Source: Terfezia claveryi (lineage: Eukaryota; Ascomycota; Pezizomycetes; Pezizales; Pezizaceae). From it: a DNA stretch of 64,000 bases. Each line of letters begins with the position of its first letter. Positions within the stretch are counted from its first letter, which is position 1. The notes under the pieces are model-generated. The model ran no database searches, was not told where the DNA came from, and was given only the letters and a program-made list of their open reading frames with translations. The translations under genes and the position numbers were made by a program. Shown here piece after piece: positions 11,300 through 21,709 of this stretch. The stretch covers positions 39,698 through 103,697 of the forward strand of contig WHUX01000185.1 of assembly GCA_015179025.1 (NCBI GenBank), given 5' to 3'.

Positions 11300-12540
11300 T
11301 ACTAAGGGGTGCTTAGGTTAATATAGCTTGTATCATATGCATTCTTATTATAATTCATCATCATCATCATGTCCAGGATTGGGTTTATCTAGTCAATCTT
11401 TGTAGTTTTGGTCACCTGGCCCTTTTAAATTTTGCAAATACCTACCAGAAATGAATATGCGTGATTATCTAATCTAGCTGCTGGTTTGAGCTTCAATACC
11501 TGGCTCCTGGCGTCATATTTTCTTTTTCTTTGCTCTGGAGGTTTCGAGATACCAACAGGGGTGAAATCGTGTTCGTGAAACAATGCACAAGACAAAGTTG
11601 GCCCTGGTAAACAATAAAAAATATTGAATCTAGGTCGATATTAATCTGGTTGCACAACCTCTCGTAGGGGGGTCGATATGTGGTTTAATGCACTCGTCGC
11701 TATGTGTAAAACTCCTTATCGTTCCGGTCGGCGGGAAGTATCTCCAGTTCCTCAAAGAAGCAGCAGTACCGTACCGTGTGAGAAGTCTGGTTGGTGTTGT
11801 GCCAACCAGAGTCCCGTGTGAGGTAAATTTTTTAAGTGCAACTAGACTCCATTTATAGTTATTCTCGTGTTATTTTTTCTGTCTAGTAACCCCGCAGCTA
11901 AACCTTATGCATTTACGTATATTATGTGTCCCTTTCAATCATCCACCTGTACCGCCGTTTCGCCCGATAAGCAATCAACAGCAAAGGAAAACAACTATCT
12001 AGCCTTCATTTTGGGCGTGGTCTCAAACCTCCGCCTCCACAGTCCCTCTTCCTCCTGCATTTTATTTATCCGACACCAGGTCCTTCCAGTCCTTCCAACA
12101 CAAGCGAGGTTGTGTCCTTTCTCTAGTCTGTCTTCTTTTTCGAATGCTACCCTAAGGCGAGGCCCCAACAAGTTCCCGCGCTACCGAACAGTATATTCGC
12201 ACCCCGAGAAATCCAGCTCAGGAAACAGTGCTAATGGCGCGAAACGCAAAACAATGGCAATCGATCGGACAATTGTGAAGGCATTCCCTGGATAAATAAA
12301 GCACAGTAGGTAATATTGACAGACAGGAAACAGGGTGAGGATATCGTCAATAATGCAAAATATCTTGGTGTGGAACTTGGCATTTGGTGCAAATATTAGA
12401 CAAGGCAAATTTTTTTTTTCAACTAGAAGCTCAGGAGAAGAGGTAACCCGCAATTGACAAAAGGGATTATTTTAAGAACGTTAGAGAGAGCAGAGGAGGT
12501 TGCAAGGCTCGACCCAGCGAAAGAACTTGGGCGATGAAGC
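11300..12540. other. Intergenic region downstream of the 12.5-kb gene
   Basis: An open frame of 142 codons (11867-12295, plus) has no domain, unusual composition and no clear start context, so it is not called a gene. The region also holds the micro-insertion at 11783-11813. Confidence 0.5.
11783..11813 (+). mobile_element. 31-bp TAGTCTGG-family micro-insertion
   Basis: A nearly palindromic 31-bp insert (AGTCTGGTTGG, then TGTTG, then TGCCAACCAGA) sits between exact 9-bp direct repeats CCGTGTGAG (11774-11782 and 11814-11822). It contains both a head-on and a reversed copy of the family core. Confidence 0.75.
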
Positions 12541-15432
12541 CTATGCCCTCTTGAAATTTCCATGTCTGTGCAGTCTACCTCTAGAAATGCCCCTCAATTG
12601 CTGTTCGCCGTCTGAATCCACATACTGCACAGCCAAACTCGCAAGAGCCTGTGAGCCTTTACCTCTACCAAGAGTATTCCTCTCGCCGAAAGCCTCATCG
12701 GGTCTGATGCAGCGCTTCTTCCGCTCTCTCCTCCGCGTACTGCTTGCGTAAGCGTTGAGCTGCGCGGCAAACAAATCATCGAATGCACGATCGCATGCAG
12801 ACTCTGGTCTGGGGGGTTGGGCTTCGAAGATTTCACCCTCTTCAAGATCCATGGGGGGTGCAAGATCCATGGGGGGTGCAAGATCCATGGGGGGTGCAAG
12901 ATCCATGGGGGGTGCAAGATCCATGGGGGGTGCAAGATCCATGGGGGGTGCAAGATCCATTTGGGGTGCAAGATCAAGGGGGGGGGCAATTTCCCCTTCT
13001 TCAAGGTCCTGAGGGAGATGTTGCCCTGCTGGATTCCCCGGGGAGTCCTCGCCAGTGACTAGATCAAAGGCTGCAACCAGGCAACCGTCGACTGCTGTAG
13101 GGATATGAAGGATCTCCCGAACCATGACTTCGAGTGAGGGGAGATTGATGGCGGGCCCGGGTTCTTGTTCTAGAACAATACTCTCAATTGAGGGAAACCC
13201 AAGGTGGGGCTCGAAGACCTGTTCGAAGATAATGGGGACCTCCGACGGGTGCATGATAGTGGGTTGTTCCGTATTCTTTGTGGGAAGGAGATTGCCCAGG
13301 GACCCCATTGCCCTTTGAACGGATGGCACGCTCCCAATGGTGTTAACCCACAATTGCCAGGCTTGCCAGGCTTGATCGGTGGAAAGTATGCCGATGTCAG
13401 ATCCATCATGTGCAACAGCCTCCTGTATTGGTGCTCCTGTATCATCACATGAGGCAACACTAACGAAATCAGTGAACGGCGGTTCCTCTAGTACCCAATT
13501 CAAGGAAGGGATCGGCTCTGAGAACAACATCTCTGTGTACGTCAGGCTAGTGGGAGAGGTACATTCAGCTTTGATTTCATGCACGTGGGTGTGTTCCTGC
13601 GGGTGAATGGTTTGGATAATTTCAGAGGCATCAAGTGGAGCAGGGGTTGTGGCGGGTGGGTTGTGGTTGTGAACTCTCAGGATGACCTTCTTGGTTTTCA
13701 CGTTCGTCCTCTTGCTAGTTTGGGCCTGTGAATGGGGCTGGGAATCTCCATCAGTTTGAGGAATTGCTTCGTCTCCAGGTTTGGCAACTGGCGTACAGCT
13801 ATCCAAGTTTCCAACGTCCAGCTCCAGGCTGGCGCTAGTGCTGGTCCGGCGTTTGCTATGTTTCTTCTTTGTTGGTTGTGTGTATCGAGAGTAGGCATAA
13901 CTGACGCCATCAATCCAGTACACATTATCGTTGTGGAAATCGGGGGAATGGAGCTTTGTAACTTCTTCCAAGCTCAAAGGAATATATTTGTCTTGGGCCG
14001 ATGCGGATATGATCAGAGCTGCCTCTGGCTTAGGAGTTGTGACCGAATATTGCGTCGGTGGAGAGTCCTGTGGTTGGGCAACGCTCATGTCACATGAGGC
14101 TCGAGACTTGTTCCAGGTATCTATAGCTACATCCATTCGAGTATTAGTGGCCTCTTCGCTAGAGCTAAGGCCTTCAACGTCTTGTCCCAGGCTGTCGTCA
14201 ACGGGATGTTTTGCTTCAGCCTCCATTAGGACCGGTGTGTACTCCCAGCCCTGTAAACCCATGGCCTGTTCGAATTGAACCCAGGTCCACTTTTCATCCC
14301 AGCAGCGTTTCATGAGTTCGTCATCGTTCAACAGAGGATAGCGAGCTTCCTCCTTTATATGACCAATGGATTTGAGAGCGGAACAGTCTGTAACAATGAC
14401 GCTAGGGGAGCCAAAACGAGGTGGTTCTTGCACTGAATTCTCCCACCTAGGCCCATGGGTGAGAATTTGAGATGCATTGGCAAGCTCCCATCCTTTCGCA
14501 TCTTCAGTGATATTCTCACTAGACAGGGATAAAGTGGTGTGTGCCATTTCCGGAGGGTAAGTTCGTTTACCACTATGAACTACCTTCATCTCCCGGTTTG
14601 GTGTCTCTAATGTGGTTGCTGAGCGAGACACATGTTGGGGGCTCATGTGAGGATTCTGGCTCGCTGACAGGCTTGAGAACTCCTTATCATCACCACGAAA
14701 GTAGGGATTAGAAATGACAGACTCAGGTCTAGTCACTTTAACACGAGTCCTTTCCTGAAACATCGTTAGTGAATGACTTAAGAGTGAGGTAGTTCTTGTT
14801 CATACCTTCCTGTGCTTTCTGTCTCCTGGGTAGGTTGATGGGAGGATTGGATCTTTCCATATGGTAGCAGTTGGGGCTCTGGGTGCTCTGATGTCTGCCT
14901 CCTTATCGTTCTTCTCCAGGTCTGCTAGAGAAACGGTTGGAGTGTTTCCTGGAAGGGTTGTACAGGATGGGCCGGAGTAAGGTCGGAGAATGGAATACTT
15001 CATGCCCTTGCGAAGCGTACGCCCGACACTCGCAGTATGCTGCGGCGTGTCGGAGTCAAAGGCTGAAGCCTTCTGTGAGTGCATGGGAGTGATAGGGTAG
15101 ACAGGGGTACTCTGGTCCTTGCTGGCATCTGCCGGATTTCCTGTGGACTGTATTCGACTCCTTAGGGACGACTGGGAGGTCTGCACACTTTGTGATGGGC
15201 GTAAGGTGGATCGTTGTGGGTTCGCATGGGTCATGCCCCCTGTCGCACCCCTCTGCCCTGATTTGCGTAGCCCCACTTCGTCAGTGGTGAAAGTCTCGGT
15301 GGTGACGGTAGGTGCAGCCTTAGAGCCCCTCTCCACTTCTCCCCTGGCAGACACTGGAGCGGCTGTCCCGTCTCCTATATTTTTTGTTTCCGGTTCTCTA
15401 GGATCACAGCAATTAGTGTGCCATACATCCAT
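12541..15432 (-). CDS. Unknown disordered protein with APPMDL repeats (two exons)
   Basis: Exon 1 is 15432-14806 and exon 2 is 14754-12541. The 51-nt intron (14755-14805) starts GTATGA, ends TTTCAG and holds the branch site CACTAAC; it joins codons in phase 0. The product would be about 946 residues. It is rich in S, T, P, E and D and has no membrane segment or signal peptide. It includes a tryptophan-containing stretch (WDEKWTWVQFEQAMGLQGWE) and, near residues 800-845, six APPMDL and one APQMDL hexapeptide between two EEGEI motifs. The basic C-terminus has RRRERKKR. I do not recognise the family. The frame stays open for 57 codons upstream of this ATG without another ATG, so an earlier exon is possible. 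Confidence 0.6.
12851..12976 (-). repeat. 18-bp coding minisatellite
   Basis: Seven tandem copies of AGATCCATGGGGGGTGCA, the last with one changed triplet region. Each encodes one hexapeptide APPMDL or APQMDL. The units are nearly identical in DNA, so expansion is recent or kept even by slippage. Confidence 0.9.
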
Positions 15433-16031
15433 TTCAAGGGATAGAAGCTCTCTACCTGCAGTCCCAGGGGGTAAGACCTGAGCCTGCTCTCCCTCCGGCT
15501 CCAGACATGTCCGACTGAGGATAATGCGTATGTAAGAGCCTTTGTTGGAGTTCTTAGTTAACAGGTGGAGAAGGAGAGTAAAAGTGGGGTAGGTGACAGG
15601 AGATTAAGTGTCAGCCGAGAATTCCACTGGATGGGAATTGCGACAACTAGGATCAAGAATTGCCGGTAACAGAAGGTGGCTACGTCTAGCCCATATTACC
15701 AATCGTGGGATTACCCCAGATTAGGGATTACCAGTAGCCGCTGTTGCAGAAACACAAGAACAAGCCCCCGCAATCAACTGAATTGTATGTGCTCAACTGG
15801 TCGTCTTAACTGGCAGTGGTTCATCGGCAGTATGCCGCCCACTCCGAGGAGTTGTTTATGAAGGAATATGGCTCGATTCACCTTGTAATTATATGGCATC
15901 CTACTCTGGAAAGCCCTTAGTTAGAAAGCCCGTTCTCCGTCCGCGTAGCACATGTTTTTTTTTTTTTTTGCAACTCAGTGCTCGTAGTAAACAGAGACAT
16001 ATACCACGTATCACATTCACATCGAGCGGCC
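15433..16031. other. Upstream region of the 12.5-15.4-kb gene
   Basis: Presumed promoter side of the minus-strand gene. A T-run lies at about 15957-15970. No TATA box stands out. Confidence 0.4.
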
Positions 16032-16171
16032 TAGGCCTGGGCACGAGCCGAAAGCTCGAGCCCGACCGGGAAAAGCCCGAGCCAGCTCGTAGAAAGGCTC
16101 AAGCCCCAAAATATATTGTAAAAGCTCGAGCCTCCTTGGAAAATGATGAGCCGGCTCGAGGCCAGGCCTAG
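16032..16171. mobile_element. Short hAT-type MITE
   Basis: 140 bp with ends TAGGCCTGGGCACGAGC and its near reverse complement GCTCGAGGCCAGGCCTA. The inside repeats GCTCGAG/CGAGCC motifs. The flanks GAGCGGCC and TAGCGGCT share six of eight bases, a worn 8-bp duplication typical of hAT insertions. The same ends bound the element at 32170-32603. Confidence 0.7.
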
Positions 16172-17177
16172 TAGCGGCTCGATTCGAGCCTCTACCATTG
16201 CCCCTTGAATACAAGATTCCCAGAACCCCCTCTAATGCCATATGCAATGGGGCAGTATGGCTCACTGACATAATCTCATTCTGCGTTGGAGGAGCCGTAG
16301 CGGAGTGTTTCTGCAACTCTTTCATCTTGAGTCTGGAACTCCAAAGTTGACCAGCAGCTCTCCAACCTGTCAGCAGTCGTGGGGCCAGCTAAGGAGCCAC
16401 GTCTATCTGCCTCTTCACTGAACTGAAACCTATGGCTATGGAAGGAGTACCTGCATCCGCTTATTTAATTGGTACACCTCCTATACACATTGATAAGTTG
16501 CCTTTCTTCTCATCGGGCTCGGCCACAAGCATCTCATCGATGGAGCTCACGCCTCGAAAACGGTTCCCTGCTCGTCTCTCCTATTAGAAATGTTGGTCTG
16601 TAAGTATCATCGCTCCTTTAACGACCATACGTCGTGTTCAGCATTGGTTTGTGTTGTTGCAAAGCCAATCCGGTTTGCCCATTCTCAATATGTCTAGGTG
16701 GCCGGGGAGGTGATTGTAGGCTTTCTTTGGGCTGCGAACCTGTTGAATGGAGAGGGGAACCAGGTGGGGAACTAGGTAGGGCTATGTAGGACACTGTTTT
16801 TTCCTAAGGAAGAATCGTACTTCAGTCAGTGCCCGCAATACGATTAGGTCAAGGGAGTTGAGTATAGTTCCTACCTGTAACAGAATCTCGGACACGGATT
16901 GACTGTCAATGGGAATTCACGAAAGTTGTCAAATCAGAAATATTACGAGAAGATTGTAGAAAATAATGAGAGGGGAAGCGTCATTGCCATGGTAGAACTC
17001 GCACTCAGTGGGGAGGAGCAGCGCGTCGTTGGAGGTTTGTTGACGTCAACAAGGAAAACAAAACACGGATACCAATACTTACTTGTTAGGCTAGTGCCTC
17101 TTGACGGTTGCACGTGCATCCTTGCAGGAAAGCACTAACAGTTTTCCAATACATGCCGTACTTCAGGTATGTAGTTA
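16172..17177. other. Intergenic, no gene recognised
   Basis: A short plus frame at 16899-17138 has no support beyond being open. Nothing else seen. Confidence 0.5.
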
Positions 17178-17815
17178 CAGTGGTGTCGCGTTATAAGAAA
17201 CGATGCCCCGGCCCCGTCAAAATTTGTATGGGAAAATAATTAACTCTCGTATAGGCAGGTTTCTTAAATCTTTGTTTAATAACAAATAGAGTTTCTTATA
17301 ACGAAGTTGTGGTTAGTCCGCATTGTGCAAATTGTTCCTCCACCAGTTTACGTGAAATTAGTCTGGTTGGCACAACAGCCCCGCCTAAACGTGAAATAAA
17401 GTAAATAAAGTCTCATTCTACTTGCCGAAGTTGCCTCTAGGAGCGAGAGAATATTTGGCCCACCATATGCTACACCTCGACCATGACTATCAAGAAAATG
17501 TCCCAGATGTACCTGTTATTTCCTGTAAATAGAAGACCTTGAACTTCTTCGTCTCTTTCGTCTTCAAAATCCTCATATCAATCTACCGAAAGGCGAGCAG
17601 CTGGAGGGTCTCTTATATCTAGAACAGCGGGATATTGAGGGTCTAAAAGGTATTGCTCGCAGGACACTTCATCAGACAGCCATTACCGGGTTTTTCACCC
17701 CTCACTCGGACATTTCCTAAATTTTGTGTATACAGTATATCTCGTAATAAGAAACCTCACTTTATAAGAAACCCAGTGGTGGTCCCGAACAGTTTCTTAT
17801 AACGTGACGCCACTG
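17178..17815. mobile_element. pogo/Fot1-derived MITE, copy A
   Basis: 638 bp with ends CAGTGGTGTCGCGTTATAAG and CTTATAACGTGACGCCACTG, flanked by TA (17176-17177, 17816-17817). The subterminal TTTCTTATAACG motif recurs inside. The sequence at 17490-17720 matches the reversed copy at 55798-56499 and keeps traces of the C-terminus of a Fot1/pogo transposase, so the family is an internally deleted transposon. It carries a later micro-insertion at 17359-17388. Confidence 0.85.
17359..17388 (+). mobile_element. 30-bp TAGTCTGG-family micro-insertion with empty site
   Basis: TAGTCTGGTTGGCACAACAG followed by CCCCGCCTAA, between exact 9-bp repeats ACGTGAAAT (17350-17358 and 17389-17397). The other copy of the surrounding MITE (55798-56499, reversed) reads straight through this point at about 56275-56282 with one target copy and no insert. 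This shows directly that the 30 bp plus one 9-mer were added. Confidence 0.88.
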
Positions 17816-18566
17816 TATACTATTGTTGGGGAAAGAAACCTTGATGCAAATATGCTATGTATTATTCCAATATACACCCCAGGAGATGTGGGAACGGGTA
17901 TATACGAAAACCGATAAAAGCGCGGATACGTAGTTTAGCAATGAGGCCTGGACGTTTATACCCTCACTTAATATGTATTTCGTTCCCTTCTGCGATAAAT
18001 TTCACTGCTGTTCTTACTATCCATAGGCTTTAATCTCAATTTGTGGTCAATCTTGTATCTCTCCGTCCAGAAGCACATTGGGGGCAATATTTAAAATATG
18101 TCAATCCTTGGTTGCAAAAGTATGTGAAATCCCTAACATTGCAATACTAATATTTTGATGCTCATATACACTGGCAAGGATTACTACAGGCCTTGAGGTA
18201 CGTTTCATTATGAGTACATCCTGAGTTCTACCATTATATGAAAGAAAAGGGTGTACCAAAACGGAAGAGGAGATGTTTCATTTGAAAAAGAAAAAAAAAA
18301 AAAAGAAGAGGAGATGTTCACGTCAACCCAAAAACAAAAACCAACAAACGATTTCCCCGAGTAAAAAAGGAATCAAGTTCCCGTTAAAATAGTAACTAGG
18401 TGAGAAAAATCACACAAGATTACCCCAGAAATTGAATTGCAAAAAGAAAAAAGAAAGAAAGGGGTTATATCACTACCCTCATAAGAAAATTCGATACTCG
18501 TTCTGATTTCATCTGACCCACATACCAGGATCACAGTCGTCGACACGACTACCTAGAGTTCAGCCA
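17816..18566. other. Intergenic, with a tiny poly(A) insertion
   Basis: No gene seen. The notable item is the 27-bp insertion listed at 18278-18304. Confidence 0.5.
18278..18304 (+). mobile_element. 27-bp poly(A) micro-retrotransposition
   Basis: TCATTTGAAAAAG plus a run of 14 A lies between exact 14-bp repeats GAAGAGGAGATGTT (18264-18277 and 18305-18318). An A-tailed insert with a target duplication of this length is the product expected from a LINE-type reverse transcriptase that copied little more than the tail. Confidence 0.75.
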
Positions 18567-19748
18567 TTAGCCATCCATCACTGCGTCTTCCTCGCAAATA
18601 GTGCTGCATTCGTCTACTGGCAGATTATTCTTGCGAACGCGCTTGAGGATTGGGAACCTCTCATCATATCCTACAGACCTCTTAATGCCGTTGATAACGG
18701 TGGTCTTCTGCGGGATCTTATCGTAATCAATCGGAGTTTGAGTATACTTTACGAACCTCGACTCAGGTGTCATGGGAGCTTGAATCCTTGGCATGAGAGG
18801 CGACGGAAGTTGAAAAGGGGAAATGAAGCTATTAGCGGCCGTCGTGACCGATTTACTCTTCGGGGTAGCTGGCCATGCAGGCTGGTACTTGCTTGTGCGA
18901 TTGTAAAGCCCGGCGGGGGAGTTAGTATTGGTGCTATTGTTATTCGACATCTTGGCACGGTTGCCGTGGGTGTTTGCAGGTTTTGCCATCTTAGGCAGAC
19001 GCTTCCCTCGCGTCTGGAGTGGCGTGCTCAGGCCGGCATAGTAGCCAGTCCCCAAGTCGGTATTGGGCGAGGTAAACATGGTACCTGAACCACGCATTTG
19101 GTTTTTAGGCAACAGTCTGTCTGGAGTATGTGCCATGTCGGCAGTGTATGCATCGCGGAGCTCGTAGGTAGACTTTGGAGTCTTCATGGTGTAGCTGCTT
19201 GGAAGTGGAAGTCTCGTTCTGCCACTGCAGCTACCTGAGTCTTCGATGCGACGATATTTATTATTGATTGCCATGCCATCAGCAATTTCTTCGTTGCGAG
19301 GGTGCTTTTTCTGAAATTCAACAAATTCCTCAAATCTCTCGTACTTGCTGTGAACCGTGGTGGTGTCAAAGGGTTGGGTTGCGTTGACAGCAGAACTCGC
19401 AAAGCTCTCACCAGCCCCGGTCGAGGTGAATAGGGTGCTACCTCTCCCCGTCGATTTAACCGGCTTCGTTGAATTTGCCTTCCTGAAGGTTGCAAAGATG
19501 TTGGACTGGGCAGTATTCTCGTGTGTCGTTGCGGTCGCTGCATTGTAACTAGGGAGCTTTCCCCTACTCGGAGCCCCCGGGCCAGTAGTAGCAACCGCTC
19601 TTGCCTGGGTCTGTGGAGTCACAGGCACTGGAAGGCGAGTTGTTCCAGGGTGCTTTCTAGGTGTCTCAGGGATTACAGTGGCAGAAGGGGTAGGTGTACC
19701 TGACCGTGGAACCCCAGTGAATCTGTAATGAAGAGGAACTGATGACAT
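18567..19748 (-). CDS. Unknown Ser/Thr/Pro-rich protein
   Basis: 393 codons from the first ATG at 19748 (MSSVPLHYRFTGVPRSGTP). The frame is open about 9 codons further upstream but without an ATG. The protein is rich in S, T, P and N and has many TP pairs (GTPTPSATVIPETP, AMTPE-like and TPIDYDKIP sites), so phosphorylation by proline-directed kinases is possible. A mixed stretch KYERFEEFVEFQKKHPRNEE lies near the middle, and the C-terminal part is basic (FPILKRVRKNN) and then acidic. No domain, signal peptide or membrane segment is recognised. It is divergent from the gene at 20422. Confidence 0.55.
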   Translation of the reverse strand: MSSVPLHYRFTGVPRSGTPTPSATVIPETPRKHPGTTRLPVPVTPQTQARAVATTGPGAPSRGKLPSYNAATATTHENTAQSNIFATFRKANSTKPVKSTGRGSTLFTSTGAGESFASSAVNATQPFDTTTVHSKYERFEEFVEFQKKHPRNEEIADGMAINNKYRRIEDSGSCSGRTRLPLPSSYTMKTPKSTYELRDAYTADMAHTPDRLLPKNQMRGSGTMFTSPNTDLGTGYYAGLSTPLQTRGKRLPKMAKPANTHGNRAKMSNNNSTNTNSPAGLYNRTSKYQPAWPATPKSKSVTTAANSFISPFQLPSPLMPRIQAPMTPESRFVKYTQTPIDYDKIPQKTTVINGIKRSVGYDERFPILKRVRKNNLPVDECSTICEEDAVMDG

Positions 19749-20421
19749 CGTAACTTTCCTGAATTCTAGATTCACTTAGCTGCTTTGCTCGTGAAGGACC
19801 TGCCGAGATTTTACTCACGATCTGTAAATATTTTACTAAGGATAGATGCTAGCAAGAGACGAAAGAAGATACGAAGCTTATTGATTATTCTGAATTCTTG
19901 ATTCTTCTGAACACGATTCGATGGGGCTTCTGAATCCGAAGGCAGTAAATTGGATCGAAAGTTTGTAGTCTGGTTGCTAGGAAATTTGTTCTGTTTACGT
20001 TGGAGAGATCTTGTAACAACAAGAATCCAAATAGTGGACCTTATTTATTGTCAAGTCCCAGGGCTTTAGTAAGCACAACGTAGAACGTGACCTCAATTCA
20101 ACTTCTTATTGGGTGACATAACAATAAACAAACGCTTTACATACTGGACATGTAAGCTAGATAGTATATCCGCTCTTTTTTGTTGACAATTGTCTGTCTT
20201 CTCACACCATCACCACCTACAATTTGCCTGATACTGCACTTCAGTTTAAACAGCAACTCGCATTGCTCATCGAGGCTAATCAATCTTCTAATACCTGAGC
20301 ATCGCTCTTATTACACCTCTTGGTGAAGCATTCACCACTATACAGTTGCCACACCTTGTTGATCAAACCTCAATCACCAGCACAATATACTTTGTATATA
20401 CTGCTCGACAGCCTCTCCGAT
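19749..20421. promoter_or_regulatory. Shared upstream region of two divergent genes
   Basis: About 670 bp between divergent starts at 19748 (minus) and 20422 (plus). It should hold both promoters. Pyrimidine-rich stretches precede the plus-strand gene (about 20180-20400). No specific binding site can be named. Confidence 0.45.
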
Positions 20422-21284
20422 ATGGCCTTCCAACGCTGGTAAGCTCCATAAACCCTTCTTATAACCTGAATGCATTGTTGTATCTTGTAGGCAGCATGAG
20501 ATTAACGGTTAATCAAATCTCACAGGATTACCCGCCTCATCCACCGTACCAAGCCTGACACGAACACCAATACAGAAAATGAAAATTCTGATACCCATCC
20601 AATTAAGAGATTGTAAGCTAGACAAGATACTTCCTGGCCAATCAACTTTCGCTGACTCTGGGTCCTAGGGTTCATATGGTTTATAAGAAGCCACAGGCCA
20701 AATCTAAATCTACACGTGCTTCAAATGACAGTCAGTCGGTCATTCCCGAGTCCAAAAGGGGAACAACTGCTGGCATCGTCGCCGAGCAACACCGGAATAC
20801 TGTCCGGCTCGGTGAGCTTCCCAGTATCAAGGAGCACAGGCCTCCTGTTACCCCGCCTCCTGGCTCTCGGAGAAGGGATTGTTCTTTCACCCTTGATACT
20901 ATGCATGACCCAAGGAGCCCTCGCAGGAGCATTAAGTTCCCCTTTCATGCCAGAGCTCCCACTGAAGCGTCTTTGCACCTCGTGCCTACACGAAGCTCGG
21001 ACTATCTTGTCCTCGACAGCAATCATATGTTCTTGCCCGCAACTCTACCAGAGCCTGTTCTCGGGAATGAATGCATTGCTCGACCGGATTCTCCTACGTT
21101 GGTGCCCATTGGAGAGTGCCCCATTGCTGGATGGCACCACCCCATGAGCTCTCATCGCCGATCACGGATTGACCTGCCTACGCTGACAGGGCGACATGTC
21201 AGATCCAACAGTGAGAACTGGGTGTCATACGAATTGGATGGTGAGCATGAAGTTGCGAGCTGTTCCCACTTAGGAAGAATGTAA
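20422..21284 (+). CDS. Unknown small protein, three exons, one frame problem
   Basis: Proposed exons are 20422-20438, 20491-20612 and 20669-21284. The introns are 52 nt (GTAAGC...TTGTAG) and 56 nt (GTAAGC...TCCTAG). The second junction keeps the frame: HPIKRL|VHMVYKKPQAKSKS. In exon 2 the codons before about 20518 and after it differ by one base, so as given the frame meets TAA. Either a base is missing, or translation begins at ATG 20676 (202 residues) and the rest is leader. The third exon product is basic and rich in S, R and P, with PPVTPPPGSRRRDCSF and RSPRRSIKFPF, and has no known domain. Confidence 0.45.
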
Positions 21285-21621
21285 GGAGAGGGAGGGCATG
21301 TGCGGATATACTCGAGTGTCCTCGTTGCCAATGTTCTAGTAATCTTCTTATTGTTGACATTAACCGGCTTTTCTCACCGGGTATCTCCACTCATGTTTTA
21401 GGTCATGTGTTTGCCTATTGTAGAAAATGACAGGAAGTCACTTTCTTTCGGGGTTGTAGCGTCCTAAAAATAGTTAATAAAATGGGATAAAATCTAAGTA
21501 CTTGATTCTCTCGCTACTCTTGCTCCGTGAAGTACTGTCACTTCATGCGGCTGAAACATCTTTGTGTGCGCTACCCACAGCCCCCCGATTATTTTGACCC
21601 ACATTTACTCTTCTGTGTTGC

Positions 21622-21696
21622 TTCCGGGTGGATCTTCATGGTCCCCTTACTGGGACCGCAAAAGAGTAACAAGTATTTAACAAAAAAAAAAAAAAA
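21622..21696 (+). mobile_element. 75-bp LINE 3'-end insertion
   Basis: Only the last bases of the Tad-like LINE 3' end (CCGGGTGGATCTTCATGG ... GAGTAACAAGTATTTAAC) and a poly(A) tail of about 15. It is flanked by exact 13-bp repeats TCTTCTGTGTTGC (21609-21621, 21697-21709). Confidence 0.88.
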
Positions 21697-21709
21697 TCTT
21701 CTGTGTTGC

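Noticed and set aside
11867..12295. 142-codon frame on the plus strand
   Set aside because: No domain, mixed composition, and no promoter or splice signals that single it out.
12755..13062. Three plus-strand frames of repeated MGG, WG and GC residues
   Set aside because: They are shadows of the 18-bp minisatellite in the minus-strand gene.
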